64,000 nt of DNA from Pomphorhynchus laevis (Eukaryota > Acanthocephala > Palaeacanthocephala > Echinorhynchida > Pomphorhynchidae), in assembly GCA_012934845.2 (NCBI GenBank), contig WNNJ02002706.1:1-64000 (forward strand), read 5' to 3'. The translations under genes and the position numbers were made by a program. Within the stretch, counting starts at the first letter, position 1. The number at the start of each line of letters is the position of its first letter. The notes beneath the pieces are model-generated. The model saw only the letters and a program-made list of their open reading frames with translations, was not told the origin of the DNA and did not search any database. Below, piece after piece: positions 1 to 10,700 of this stretch.

Positions 1-647
1 AATAATATAATAATATATATATCTCTTACGGAGCAAGAGACACAGTATTCCATGCAGCAGAGTCAGCAGGTTTACATGTTGAGCGTGAAGTTTTGAACCT
101 TGTCAGTGGTTTAAGAGAACGGCCAGCTGATATCCTCCTGCACGGCGACCCACCCGAAGCAATTGACTTCGCTGTTACAAACCCTCAGCAGTCATCATAC
201 TTGAATAAATCAAGCACGGAGGCTACTTACGCCGCGGAAGAGTACGCAATCCGCGTTAAAGAACGAAAATACCGACAAAGCATGGAGGAAAATGGTTACA
301 TTTCCCCCTGCAGTTGTCAAGAACTATGGGGGATGGAACGTTGGCGGACTACGTCTTATCCGTAAAATAGCGCTATACCATGCTGCTAGTCGAAACATCC
401 CTTATTCACGGGTAGCTGAGGAATTATTTCAGCGAATATCGATCGCGCTATGAGAGGGAATGCCAAGGCTCTCCTAAAGAGCCTCCCCGATGACGACAAC
501 GGCTGGAATGGAGTGTCTATTGATCGCAGTGAGGATCATCAATATCGACTTAATACACTGCTCCCTCAATATTCATTATTGACGGATCCAACCAACAAAT
601 ATTGCTGCAACAGTGAAATGAACAGAATTGCAGTAGTGAGTAACTAG
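1..647 (+). mobile_element. 3' coding end of a LINE (non-LTR retrotransposon), 5'-truncated by the window edge
   Basis: The + strand reads as the C-terminal tail of a LINE polyprotein beyond the reverse transcriptase. In order I see LNLVSGLRERPADILLHG, AIDFAVTNPQQSSYL, a charged helical stretch, then FPPAVVKNYGGWNVGG, LFQRISIAL and MRGNAKALLKSL. The match changes frame near 300 and again near 447, so at least two one-base shifts break it; the last frame stops at 645-647. This tail layout (F-P-x-V-x-x-x-G-G-W, then Q-R-x-S-I and R-G-N-A) is shared with the minus-strand copies at 13560-15310 and 45754-45990. I cannot fix the clade. Only the last ~215 codons lie in the window. Confidence 0.75.
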
Positions 648-1740
648 AAATTTTAAATCTAGTTGGAATGGAGGTACACGCCGTTACCGATAATTTCGGA
701 AATTTTGGAATTCCGTGTGTTGTGCGAGCGAGTGACGAGCGCTGTCTGGTAAGTATTTGGATAAAATCGACGAATACTTGTGGTTTGACTCACAAAAGCC
801 GGGAACGTTCGACAACGTGACAGCATACAGAGACCAAAGCGGATATCCAAAAAAAAAGATTTTTTCGCTCAGTACAAAATATCTGTGAAAAAGATATGTA
901 TACAAACGGAGAAACCAAGTTTCTTTCTTAACGCCATCACGCGATCACTCTTCTGCCTCCCTCGATATGTTTGTGCTTCATGTCCAAAAGCAACATGTCG
1001 GCAACGATAACCGAAGATGTAGTCGACAACAAGGTAAATCTATCGACAAGCAACAATCTGATATGATGCGGATAAGATTAGTCGAAACAAGAAAACTCAA
1101 AGAAAATTCGATGTTGCCATCATGGCCCGCCTGGGAAACATGTTCTTTCAACGAATTTATCTGGCACTTGAGCCGAATAAAATATAGTTCTTCGTCCTAT
1201 GAAAAGTGCAACCCCGAAGGACCAGCTATAAAGGGCTCGAAACTTCCAACTCTGGCGTCAGTAAACAGCACAAAACAATCCAGCAACGAGCAACAGCGAC
1301 CGCGAGAGATCGTGACGGGCAGGTTAGCAAACTTATCGGACACGGATACAATCGAGAAATTCGAAAATGTCGAACAATGCTAGTTACAGATGGAGAAAGC
1401 GAATGGGTCGATGTCGCGACCATTAATTGGCCCAATTTATTCTTCACAACGTCGGAGAGCAGCTTTTTCGAAAACAGTGCTGAAGATTCAAACATGGGTT
1501 CTTTACACGAGGATCTAAGCAGTGAAGATAATTCCTAGTCTGTGAATGTTTGTGGCGTTCCTGTAGGTGCCGAGCGTTGTCTACAGCAAGGAGATAACCG
1601 CGATAGGCTTGGTGAGGCGGGCACTCCTCTGAATATGAAGTCTCGTGAATACGAAGAATTTTCAGACAACGAGAGCATCTCTTGCGCTACCCGTATAGAC
1701 GACGGACTGTATGACGATTTACGCTGACATAATGGTAATT
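648..1740 (+). other. GC-richer block with long open frames, probably a decayed coding region of unknown kind
   Basis: This block is clearly less AT-rich than its surroundings. One frame is open from about 790 to the stop at 1381-1383 (it includes PSWPAWETCSFNEF), a second from about 1206 to 1538 (SEWVDVATINWPNLFF), and a third from 1542 to 1727 (EYEEFSDNESISCATRIDD). A splice-like pair near 1323 (CAG|gttagc) and 1382 (ctag) could join the first two, and one near 662 and 748 (ctag ... CTG|gtaagt) could bound an upstream exon. I do not recognise the protein. It may be part of the same retroelement as bases 1-647, or the end of a host gene. Composition says coding; the function is unknown. Confidence 0.35.
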
Positions 1741-2269
1741 TTATTCTTTTTGTAACTATTTATATCACATATTAATATTTAATATATTTAAATGATCATG
1801 TGATGGAAATACAATTAAATCTATAGTGACAGAAATGGCAGACAGACCAAAGTAGGTCTATGCATAATATGTTGCATGATTAAATACAAAAATAAGCATT
1901 ATATTGTAATATGATGGATATATTATAATATATTAAAAATATATTGTAATATATTGTGCATTATATTATAATATATTATATTATTATATGTTATTTTAAT
2001 ATAATGATATACATTATATTAAATAATTAATATCAAAAATAAGAATTATATTTAATCTGGCATTCACGTTATAAATGACCAGATTATATTCATGGCCATT
2101 ATATTGGCCATTATATTATATAGATTATATATAATCTTTAAATAGATTATTATACAATATCTTCATATTTAATATATTTAATCTCTACATAATAATTAAA
2201 TATTAATATAATATTATATAATATCTCTATATTTACGATTTCTTAAATCTTTTCTATATAATATTTGAC

Positions 2270-2306
<37 letters not shown>

Positions 2307-3400
2307 ATTATAAAAATAGAAGTATATGACATGAATTTGAAAACAAATATTTATAAATGCATATCACGTTTTCGATTTTGTATTTTTGTACATTATATTA
2401 ATAAATTTATTAATTTAAATTTATTAAAATAAATGCAAAGCACCTTTATCTATGCACACTTATTCGAATTTATTACGCTTAATGTCTAGGGAATGAAATA
2501 ACCCTGATAAAACAATTTAAATAACATATGATTGTAATCATATGGATGCGTAATAAGTCATCGTTTATTATTAAAATAGGTTAAATTGAAAATAATACTA
2601 ATGGAACAATTAAAATAATATATGATTGAAATTCTTACACAGTTTTATTAGCAATATTTTATTGAGTGCTTAATAAGTCATCGTTTCTTATACTAAAAAA
2701 ATGAAATTAAAATTTAATATTATATTTTTATAATAAAATGATAATAAAAATGAAAAATATTAAATATTAGATAAAAGCCATAAAGCCATGATAATATTTT
2801 GATTTTTATAATATTTTTATAAAAGCTATAAATAAAAAACAAATTATCCCGACTTATTGGGTTGTGAATAGAATCAACTGTGGTTTGTGTGACAGGTATT
2901 TTCTCTTTAATATTTCGTCAAACATAGTTGATAAACAGATTCTCATTATTCTGTTGATTTTAAACTTTATCATCTCTTATTTCGATGACATTTAAGTTCG
3001 AGAAACCTTCTTCACACATAGAATTGTTCATACACAAGAATTGATAAAATCTTTTGATGGATAGTCCTATTGCATAAAAATCTATAACGTGGCGATAAGT
3101 AGTGTCAAATGTTTTATTTTTAGAGAACGATCAGTAGAAAGGGATATAAGGTCTTCAAACAATTTATTAGTGCGACATTGATTTTAATTACTGATAAACG
3201 GAGATATTTTTTAATTTTATAGTCAAATTTTCAATTGCAAATATTTTTCCTATTTTTTATAATTTTTCTTATAATTTCTTATAATGGGGAAGTATAAATC
3301 AACAAGATATTTAATATTTTTATTAAAATATTAAATTTATAACATATAAGTCAACAAAAAATTCAGCAAAATTTTTATGATTAATAATAGATAATATACT
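1741..3400. other. AT-rich non-coding stretch with an (AT)n microsatellite at about 2272-2304
   Basis: I see no gene. The sequence is almost pure A+T runs with a pure AT dinucleotide tract near 2272-2304. The only distinct text is a short GC-containing island at 2880-3180 with no open frame. Confidence 0.6.
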
Positions 3401-3412
3401 CTGTCATAGAAT

Positions 3413-3610
3413 AAGATACATGATAATCAAATTTCATCATAGGAAATGCGTAATTAGCATGAATTTGGCCTCGCTGCTATATTGGGTCGATAAATTGGTA
3501 ACGAAACCTGATAGCATAGCAGTTAATCCCGATAACTTCTAATCCTTATTCTTATACATCGTATATTTTTATTAGTCAATTCATAAAAATTGACTTTTAT
3601 TTTAAATTTT
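3413..3610 (+). repeat. Hairpin repeat (Penelope-associated 3' region), copy 1
   Basis: This is a copy of a dispersed repeat that recurs about 17 times in the window. Its order is: a TCAAATTTCATCA-like box, GTCATTAGCATGTATTTGG-like box, hairpin B (arms CTGCTATGTT and AACATAGCAG around a ~28-base loop ending CGAAACCTGAT), a CTGATGA...AATCCTTATTCTGATAC box, then hairpin A (AGTCAATTCAT / AAAAATTGACT). In this copy hairpin B spans about 3474-3522 and its arms have decayed slightly. Confidence 0.8.
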
Positions 3611-3689
3611 AAGTTGATGTAAATTATAAAATCTTATAACAATTATTTATTATTTATAAATATTTATAATTCTTTTATTATTTTAATTT

Positions 3690-4313
3690 TAAAAATATAA
3701 TATTTAATTATATTAAATTATAATGTTTTAATTTTAAATATACATTGTACGAGAATAATATCCTAGATAATCAAATTTTAACTTTGGAAATACGTCATTT
3801 GAATTTATTTGGCCCCACTGATATGTTGGGTCGAGGAATAGATGCTGAAAACTGATAACATAGCAGTCACTTCTGATGACCTATAATCCTTATTCTGATA
3901 CATCACCTGTTATTTATTAGTCAATTCGTAAAAAATAACTTTTATTTTTAATAATTTTAAATTTCGACTTGATTTATAATTGTTTTATTATATTTATTTT
4001 TTAAAAATATAATATTTAATTACATTAGATTATCATGTTTTAATTTTAAATATACATTGTACGAGAATAATATCCTAGATAATCAAATTTTAACTTTGGA
4101 AATACGTCATTTGAATGTATTTGGCCCCACTTATATGCTGGGTCGAGGAATAGATGCTGAAAACTGATAACATAGCAGTTACTTCTGATGATCTCTAATC
4201 CTTATTCTGATACATCACCTGTTATTTATTAGTCAATTCGTAAAAAAATAACTTTTATTTTAAATTTTAATTTTTAATTTTAAGTTGATATAAATATAAA
4301 TTGTATAAAATCT
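3690..4313 (+). repeat. Tandem duplication (~312-base unit) carrying two hairpin-repeat copies
   Basis: The text GAGAATAATATCCTAG begins at 3751 and again at 4063, a 312-base offset, and the flanking several hundred bases match closely in order. Each unit has one full hairpin repeat with hairpin B at about 3819-3867 and 4130-4178. The two units differ by few bases, so the duplication is younger than most copies of this repeat. Confidence 0.8.
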
Positions 4314-5040
4314 TATATAATTATTTATTATTTATCTTTATTTATGAATTTTATATAATATAAATAAGTAGTATTCTATACTTATATAATGTTTTATAAT
4401 TATTTATCATATTTAATTATTTATTATTTTATTATTTTATTTAAATCAAAAATATTGATTAAATATCATTGGTTTTTATTTAATTTATATTTATTGAAAA
4501 AATATTTTTTGATAAATAAAATAAATTTATCATGTATCAAATAAAAACATTTATGAAAAACATTTAATTTATCAAATAAATATTTATTAAATTTTAAATA
4601 TTTTTATTTTATTTTTAAAATAAATTTAAATTTATTTTATTTATAAAATACATAGACTCTATTATCAGATCTGATTATTACACCAATTATTACCGCATTC
4701 AGTTTCGAAAAGATTTAATTACAAGCAATTAGTTTTATATTATTTATATTTATTTAAATATTTATTGTGTAGACGAATAAATATTTTATTTTTTAAACAA
4801 AAAATGTTTCAAATGTTCTCTAATTGCTGTTTTAACCTCTGAAAAGTCGGTTATTCTACAGTATTTTTAAATGATAATGCTAAATCAAAATTTAATAATT
4901 AAAAAATAAATAATAATAAATAATTTTATAATTTTATATAAGATTTCATATAACTATAAAGTTAAAATTTAAAATTGAAATTTTAAATTAAAGTCATTTT
5001 TATGAATTGACTAATTTATATAAATCAGAATATTATTAAA
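4314..5040. other. AT-rich stretch, no gene seen
   Basis: A+T tracts only. A degraded copy of the repeat terminus (GACTCTATTATCAGATCTGAT at about 4655, resembling the consensus GACTCAGTTAGCTGATCTGA) marks where an older copy ends. Confidence 0.5.
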
Positions 5041-5700
5041 TATTATTATATTAAACTTATCAGAATAAGGATAATAAGTCACCAGGATGAACTGCTATGT
5101 AATCAGGTTTCGGCTCTTATTCCTTGATTGAACGTAGCAGCTGAGATAAATACATGCTAATGACGTATTTCCTTATTCGAATACAAAGTATAGAATTTAT
5201 TATCCATCTATAAAAATGTGCCACTAATGATTTTAAATTTATTTTTAATATTATTGTGTTGATTTATATATTTTACTATTTTCTGTTTGATGGTATTTAA
5301 TATAAATTATTTAAATGATTTTGAAGAAAGCCAATATCGTTACAAATTGTTGCAATTCTTTAAATTTCATTATTTAATGTATTATATTTTATATTATATG
5401 GTATGCATAAATGCTCATGCAAAAATATGTTTCTTATAAATTTAAATATGTCATCTTTACGATATAAATTAATAGTAGTTTTAGACTTTCGTGCAAATCA
5501 TCGGAAAATAATAATGTTGTATCAACATTAAATAACAACAGATTCATCAAAAAATTTCTATTTTATCAGAAAAGGAATTAGTGGTAATCAGGATGATCTG
5601 CTATTTTATCAGTTTTCGGATGCTATTTTAAATAATCACCAATGACAAAATGTCTACTTCATTAAAAATGACTAATTTATTTTAGTCAATAAATTTTAAA
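5040..5700 (-). mobile_element. Penelope-like element relic: RT thumb fragment plus 3' hairpin region
   Basis: On the minus strand, 5500 down to about 5290 encodes the end of a Penelope-like reverse transcriptase: a heavily mutated segment resembling KTTINLYRK is followed by sequence for NDIGFLQNHLNNLY. The 3' region follows toward lower coordinates, with a degraded hairpin B at about 5088-5140. A second partial hairpin copy in the same orientation lies at about 5560-5700. It is non-functional. Confidence 0.65.
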
Positions 5701-6480
5701 TTACATAATATATTTTCTCCAAACTAGATTATAATTTCAGGGAACCATAATAGTCATTGCGAATTATGGCGACCGAATTGATATTCCACTTTTACAATTT
5801 TAGAAAACAAAGTTATATCTTGACGCTCAACATTTCTTGATCATAATTCAAAAGATAAAAATATAGAAACTGTTATTTTAATAGAAATGAAATTTTAATG
5901 ACGTTATGGAGAATGATGAGGTATTTCAATGATCTTCAGTATTGGATTATACCAAATTTCGTTTTTCGCTACAAAAGAATGAGAAAGTCGACACATTGTG
6001 CCAAGTCAAATTAGAAATATACGTGTATTTATTCAAGACAAAGATTTTCTGCATTTAAAATAAAAATCAATTTTTATGAATTGACTAATAAACAATATGC
6101 GATGAATCAGGTAATTATTTTCTATAGAAAATATACGCCGATTATTTTTCTTATCCAAATAAATTAAAATATATATTAAATTTAATATATTATTATATAA
6201 TATATTAATTATATTATAGAATATATTATTATTTAATATATTAAATAAATAGGGCTGATAAATTCAAGGAGAAAATAAATTAAGAATAAACAATAAAAAA
6301 TAAATTCATAAAAATAAATGTCATTGTTTATAAAATCATAGATATATTTTGTTTGATATCGTGTTCAATAAACGAATTCCTAATTGATTCAAATAAAATC
6401 TTGTCTAAATATAAACAAAAATATTAAATTTAATAATTTATTATATAATCCTATTCACTAACCAGTATATAATGCTGTGT
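5701..6480. other. AT-rich stretch with small repeat scraps, no gene seen
   Basis: A scrap of hairpin A (TCAATTTTTATGAATTGACT) lies near 6067, reading in minus orientation. The rest is A/T-rich text without open frames or obvious structure. Confidence 0.5.
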
Positions 6481-6665
6481 GATTTGATTGCCGTTGAAAT
6501 AGCTATCTTTTAGGTAATATATGCTGGCATTTGTTAAGCTTGGCGCCATAATTATATTTTGTGTTGATAATTGAAATAAATATAAATTTAAATCAATTGA
6601 ATAAGCTAGCTGCTGAACGAAAATTTGATCATTGTATAATCAGTTGTGAATTAAGAAATAAGCAC

Positions 6666-7208
6666 ATGTTTAGTAACTGTTGTGTACCCTGTCCGGTAAC
6701 ATGTTGTTGGATTTGTGGTCAACCGATTGTAATAACACCTTGTGATATGGTATGTTCACAGACAACCACGCCGTTGTGTATGCAGAGTAACGTCCACTCA
6801 GTACAGCCAGCAGTGCATTGCTGTTGCTGTGTTTGCACATCAGCTGCCAACGCCCAACAACAGCAATCACCTAGTCAAACAACAGCCGGGACGAAACCTC
6901 CGGAAAAATCGGATCACGCTGTTCCTGAAATGCAAGCGACTCCACCAGTTCATGTAAGCAATTTAGAATCGTCTCCAGCAAAGGATATTTTACATCCCAC
7001 TCCTCCTATTTCTCATAAATCTATGTCGAATACGAGTATGACCTCTGTTGATACCGCAAACCTATCAGACGATAGCCGTAAGCATCATAGTGAAAAACAT
7101 CTAAAAGAAAAACGAGAAAAACGCGATAAAGGGAGTGATGGTGGCAAGTCGTCAGCAGATAGCAAGTCGAAGAAGTCGAAATCAAAGAAAAAGAAGAAAA
7201 AACATTAG
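6666..7208 (+). CDS. Cys-rich, Lys-tailed protein of unknown function
   Basis: The first ATG in the open frame (6666) gives a 180-residue protein; the frame is open upstream to about 6561 but without another ATG, so a 5' exon cannot be excluded. The N-terminal 60 residues are packed with cysteines (MFSNCCVPCPVTCCWICGQP, later HCCCCVC), a pattern seen in metal-binding or palmitoylated proteins. The middle is Pro/Ser/Thr/Gln-rich and probably disordered. The C-terminus is a dense basic tract (SKSKKSKSKKKKKKH), which could be nuclear-localising or acid-lipid-binding. Codon use and composition are less AT-biased than the flanks, supporting a real host gene. I recognise no family. The next gene starts only 128 bases downstream on the same strand. 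Confidence 0.65.
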   Translation: MFSNCCVPCPVTCCWICGQPIVITPCDMVCSQTTTPLCMQSNVHSVQPAVHCCCCVCTSAANAQQQQSPSQTTAGTKPPEKSDHAVPEMQATPPVHVSNLESSPAKDILHPTPPISHKSMSNTSMTSVDTANLSDDSRKHHSEKHLKEKREKRDKGSDGGKSSADSKSKKSKSKKKKKKH

Positions 7209-7298
7209 GAATTACTAATTTTCGTTTGATAGTTCAAAGGTCTTTTCTATTTTTTTTGCCTAAAAAAGATTGTAACTGTGATGTTTTAACATAAAAAT

Positions 7299-7304
7299 AA
7301 TAAA
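7299..7304 (+). other. Poly(A) signal AATAAA of the Cys-rich gene
   Basis: A canonical AATAAA lies 90 bases after the stop of the Cys-rich gene and 32 bases before the start codon of the kinase gene. In this AT-rich context a chance match is possible. Confidence 0.4.
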
Positions 7305-7336
7305 AAAAACATTTAAAAATTTAACGGAAAAGTGAA

Positions 7337-7703
7337 ATGGTATTAAATGGTTATTAAAATGTTTCAATTATTGAATATCTTTTAGAATAAAGAACCAGTT
7401 GAACCTTCATGCGAGAAGACATCCCATTATTTTTGGAGTACCAGCGACCTTATCGGTGTTGGATCGACCGCCGATGTCTACCGTGCATATAGAATTGTGA
7501 AGGGAATCAATGTATTTTTCTAGAATTGATTTTTAATTCTATAGAGCGATGGAGAAATCGTTGCTGTAAAGTCGTTTCACACGGCTATTGACAAATACAC
7601 CCATGGAGGCGGCGAACAACTTGAAGCCAGTTTAAAAGAATTGGTTACTTTACAACAACTAAATCATCGAAATGTGATCAAATTGCTTGACGTTGATTCA
7701 ACG
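7337..7703 (+). CDS. TBK1: TBK1-like kinase exons 1-3: start codon and N-lobe
   Basis: Exon 1 contributes only ATG; 46- and 48-base introns follow. Exon 2 has the phosphate-binding loop (LIGVGSTADVYRA); exon 3 has EIVAVKSF with the ATP lysine, and the helix reading LKELVTLQQLNHRNVIKLL. The next intron (7704-11749) is 4 kb and filled with a Penelope-like element and LINE debris. Confidence 0.88.
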
Positions 7704-10700
7704 GTGACTTACGCTTTGATCATTAACTATAGAATCAATTAATATTAAAAATTATTTTATTTACTATTTAATAAAATAAATATTTTAAAAAATAATTATT
7801 TTATACAGTAAAAATTATGAAGGTTATTTTACTTTGCATTGCGCCTAACGGCTTGTAGCACTTATAATAATTAAAATATGAAATAAATATGAAACATATT
7901 TAAATTCAAGTATTCATGTTGTAACAATTTTAATTTACTAAAGTTTATTAAAGTTACATATTTTAATTCAAGTATTCATGTTGTAACAATTTTAATTTAC
8001 TAAAGTTTAATAATAATTAAAATAAAAATAATAATTAAAAATTAAAAATGAACAGTTTAATTAAAAATCAATTAATTAAAATTTTAACTAAAAATCATTT
8101 TTTCGAGTTACAGATGGTTGTAACTAAGAAGAGTTGTATGCAATTGATATTAGCTTACAAATACAATGTGAAAACGGAGTACACGAAACTTAGATTTAAG
8201 CAATTGGCGTATCCGTTGTTATGAATTTAAGAAAAATGTCTCGAACTTAAAAGATAAACAGTTAGTTTTATTATTTATCTTTAATATAAAACCACAATAT
8301 TCAATAGTGGCTGAATCACATATTGATTGATCCATTAAATCTGTGGCATATAACAGCACATTTGTTAATTTATTAGTAGTTCACAGCGATGACGAGATTA
8401 ATTAACTGTCATTTTCGTTACATTTTCGTAAATTATAAAATGACTACCACATGCATTGCACACTATCCATTTTTCTTCAACCTGATGATTATATTAAAGA
8501 AATATCAGGGCTATATTAAATAATATGATCCTGATGATTATATAAATTGATGACTTCTTATATAAGAAGTAATATAACTCAACCTGATCACATCATACAA
8601 TATCCAAATAGCATCCTTCTACATTCTCATTCTCGCTCCTCCAATATCAATGATCATGCCTTGTACTCCACAAAATGCTTAATCGCAGTTTATAATTACC
8701 TTAATTCAATTCATATGATCATTAACTACGTAAAAGCTAGCGTCTTATGGCTAACTTACTCTCAACGTAATATTTCTTCGTTCGCTGTACTTCTTAAAGG
8801 TAAACCTCTCCCCTCGTCGAATATTTAAAATTTCTCGGTGTTCGCTTTGATAACAATCTTTCTTTTTTATCCAATATTGTTCACAAAAAGTTTCGTTCCT
8901 GCTCCTTTTTCTCTTCATGAACTTCGACGTATTCGTAGAATAGTTAATCCGTACATCCTGAGACAACTTATTTCCCCAATGTGGACGGCAGATGGCACCA
9001 TCCACATCTGCCGCATAAATTAATACAAAATAAATAATACTATTAATACATAATGTATGACTGCTTAAATATTGCCTTGGTTATAATACACTAGTTACTA
9101 CTTAATAGTCCTCTTCTGCTGGATGCAGAGAAGAACTAGTCCTCCTCTGCATCCTGCAGTGGGAGGGAACTGTCATAGTGATGACAAAATGGCATCTAGC
9201 AGTGTTTTTCGTTGTTCTTACGCGTCTGGCTAAAATGACTAATTAATTATTATTTATAATTATTTATTATTATTTTATTTACTATTTAATTATTTATTGT
9301 TTAATTATTCAGTGTTTAATTTTTTTATTTTATTTTGTCATTATGTTTAATTTATAAATAATTTAATAGAAGTAGACTCAGTTACCTCTGATTTCTACAT
9401 TTCACAAATGTCGCAATGGCGTATATATCTTTCTAATTAAAGTCAAAATTCATTGTCGGAAATGCTAACGATAAACCTGGCCTGGCATACTGCATACTTT
9501 ACACATTTCTTGCCAATGTACAGTACTTAGTTTAATTTTTTCTCTTTTTTATTTTCATTTATTAATAGATTTGTAAGTGGCTTCATCCTAATTAGCACAT
9601 AAAATAAATTCTATTACTTCTTTCTTATGATTATATTATATTAAATCGCTAATCTCATTAACCATAAACCGTGAAGATTCTTATCATATCTGTCGTAAAC
9701 TAAAACTATTTTTATGAATCAGATCAGCTAACTGAGAATATTTATTTTTTTATTAAAAATAATGATAAATAAAATTTAAATAATTAAATAATAAATAATT
9801 ATAAATAATAAATAATTGTTATATAAAATTTTATTTAATTTAAATCAAATTAAAATAAAAAAAATTAAATTTAAAATAAGTCATTTTTTATGAATTGAAT
9901 AATAAATAACAGACGATGTATCAGAATAAGGAATAGAGGTCATTAGGAGGAATTGCTAAACCTGATAGCATAAATTGCTATGCTATCAGGTTTACAAAAA
10001 TAGTAAAAATACAAAAATAGTGTTTGTTTTCAGGTTTACAAAAATAGCAGTTCATAGAATATGGGCTGAAACTATATAAAGTTCCAGCCCTTCTTCCTCC
10101 ACACAACATAGCAGTTGTATGAAATGTATGCTAATAACCTTTCTCCTCTGATAAAGTTTGTTATCAGAGGTCATTTATTAGAGGTCATCTGTAGGAACTG
10201 CTATTTTATCATGTTTCGATCAATATTCCTCAACCCAACATAGCAGCGGGGCCAAATACATGCAAATGACTATTTCCTCTATTGAAATTTGCTTATTTAG
10301 TAACTTATTCTAATACAAATATATTATTTATTATTCATCCAAGAATATTTTCCGCTTAGGTGTTAAAATCTATTTTTAATAATATTTTGTTGATTTAAAT
10401 TATTTCTTTTTGGATTGTATTTTTACAGTAACCTATTCTAAAATATGTATTCATTAAATTATTTAAATGATTTTGAAGAAAACCAATATTATGACATATT
10501 ATGGTATCCATGATACGAATATAATATATAATATAAAATATAATATATTATATTATAAAATATTATAATATAAAATATATTATATATTATTTATAATATA
10601 ATATATCCATATTATACGTATCCATGATATTATCTATGGATAATGCAAAAATATTTCATGATAATTTAAATATGTCTTCATTACGATATAAATTAATTTA

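Noticed and set aside
1226-1495. An antisense 89-codon frame across the GC-rich block.
   Set aside because: No domain, no ATG context of note. It overlaps longer sense frames with better continuity.
2272-2304. A regulatory element in the (AT)n tract.
   Set aside because: A simple microsatellite; nothing beyond length and purity supports a function.
3413-3610. A hammerhead ribozyme in the dispersed hairpin repeat, because CTGATGA and CGAAAC both occur in it.
   Set aside because: The boxes come in the order GAAAC then CTGATGA. That would need the rare type II layout, and the flanking bases do not form helix II (the 10.1-11.1 pair would be C-C). No copy gives a consistent helix I or III.
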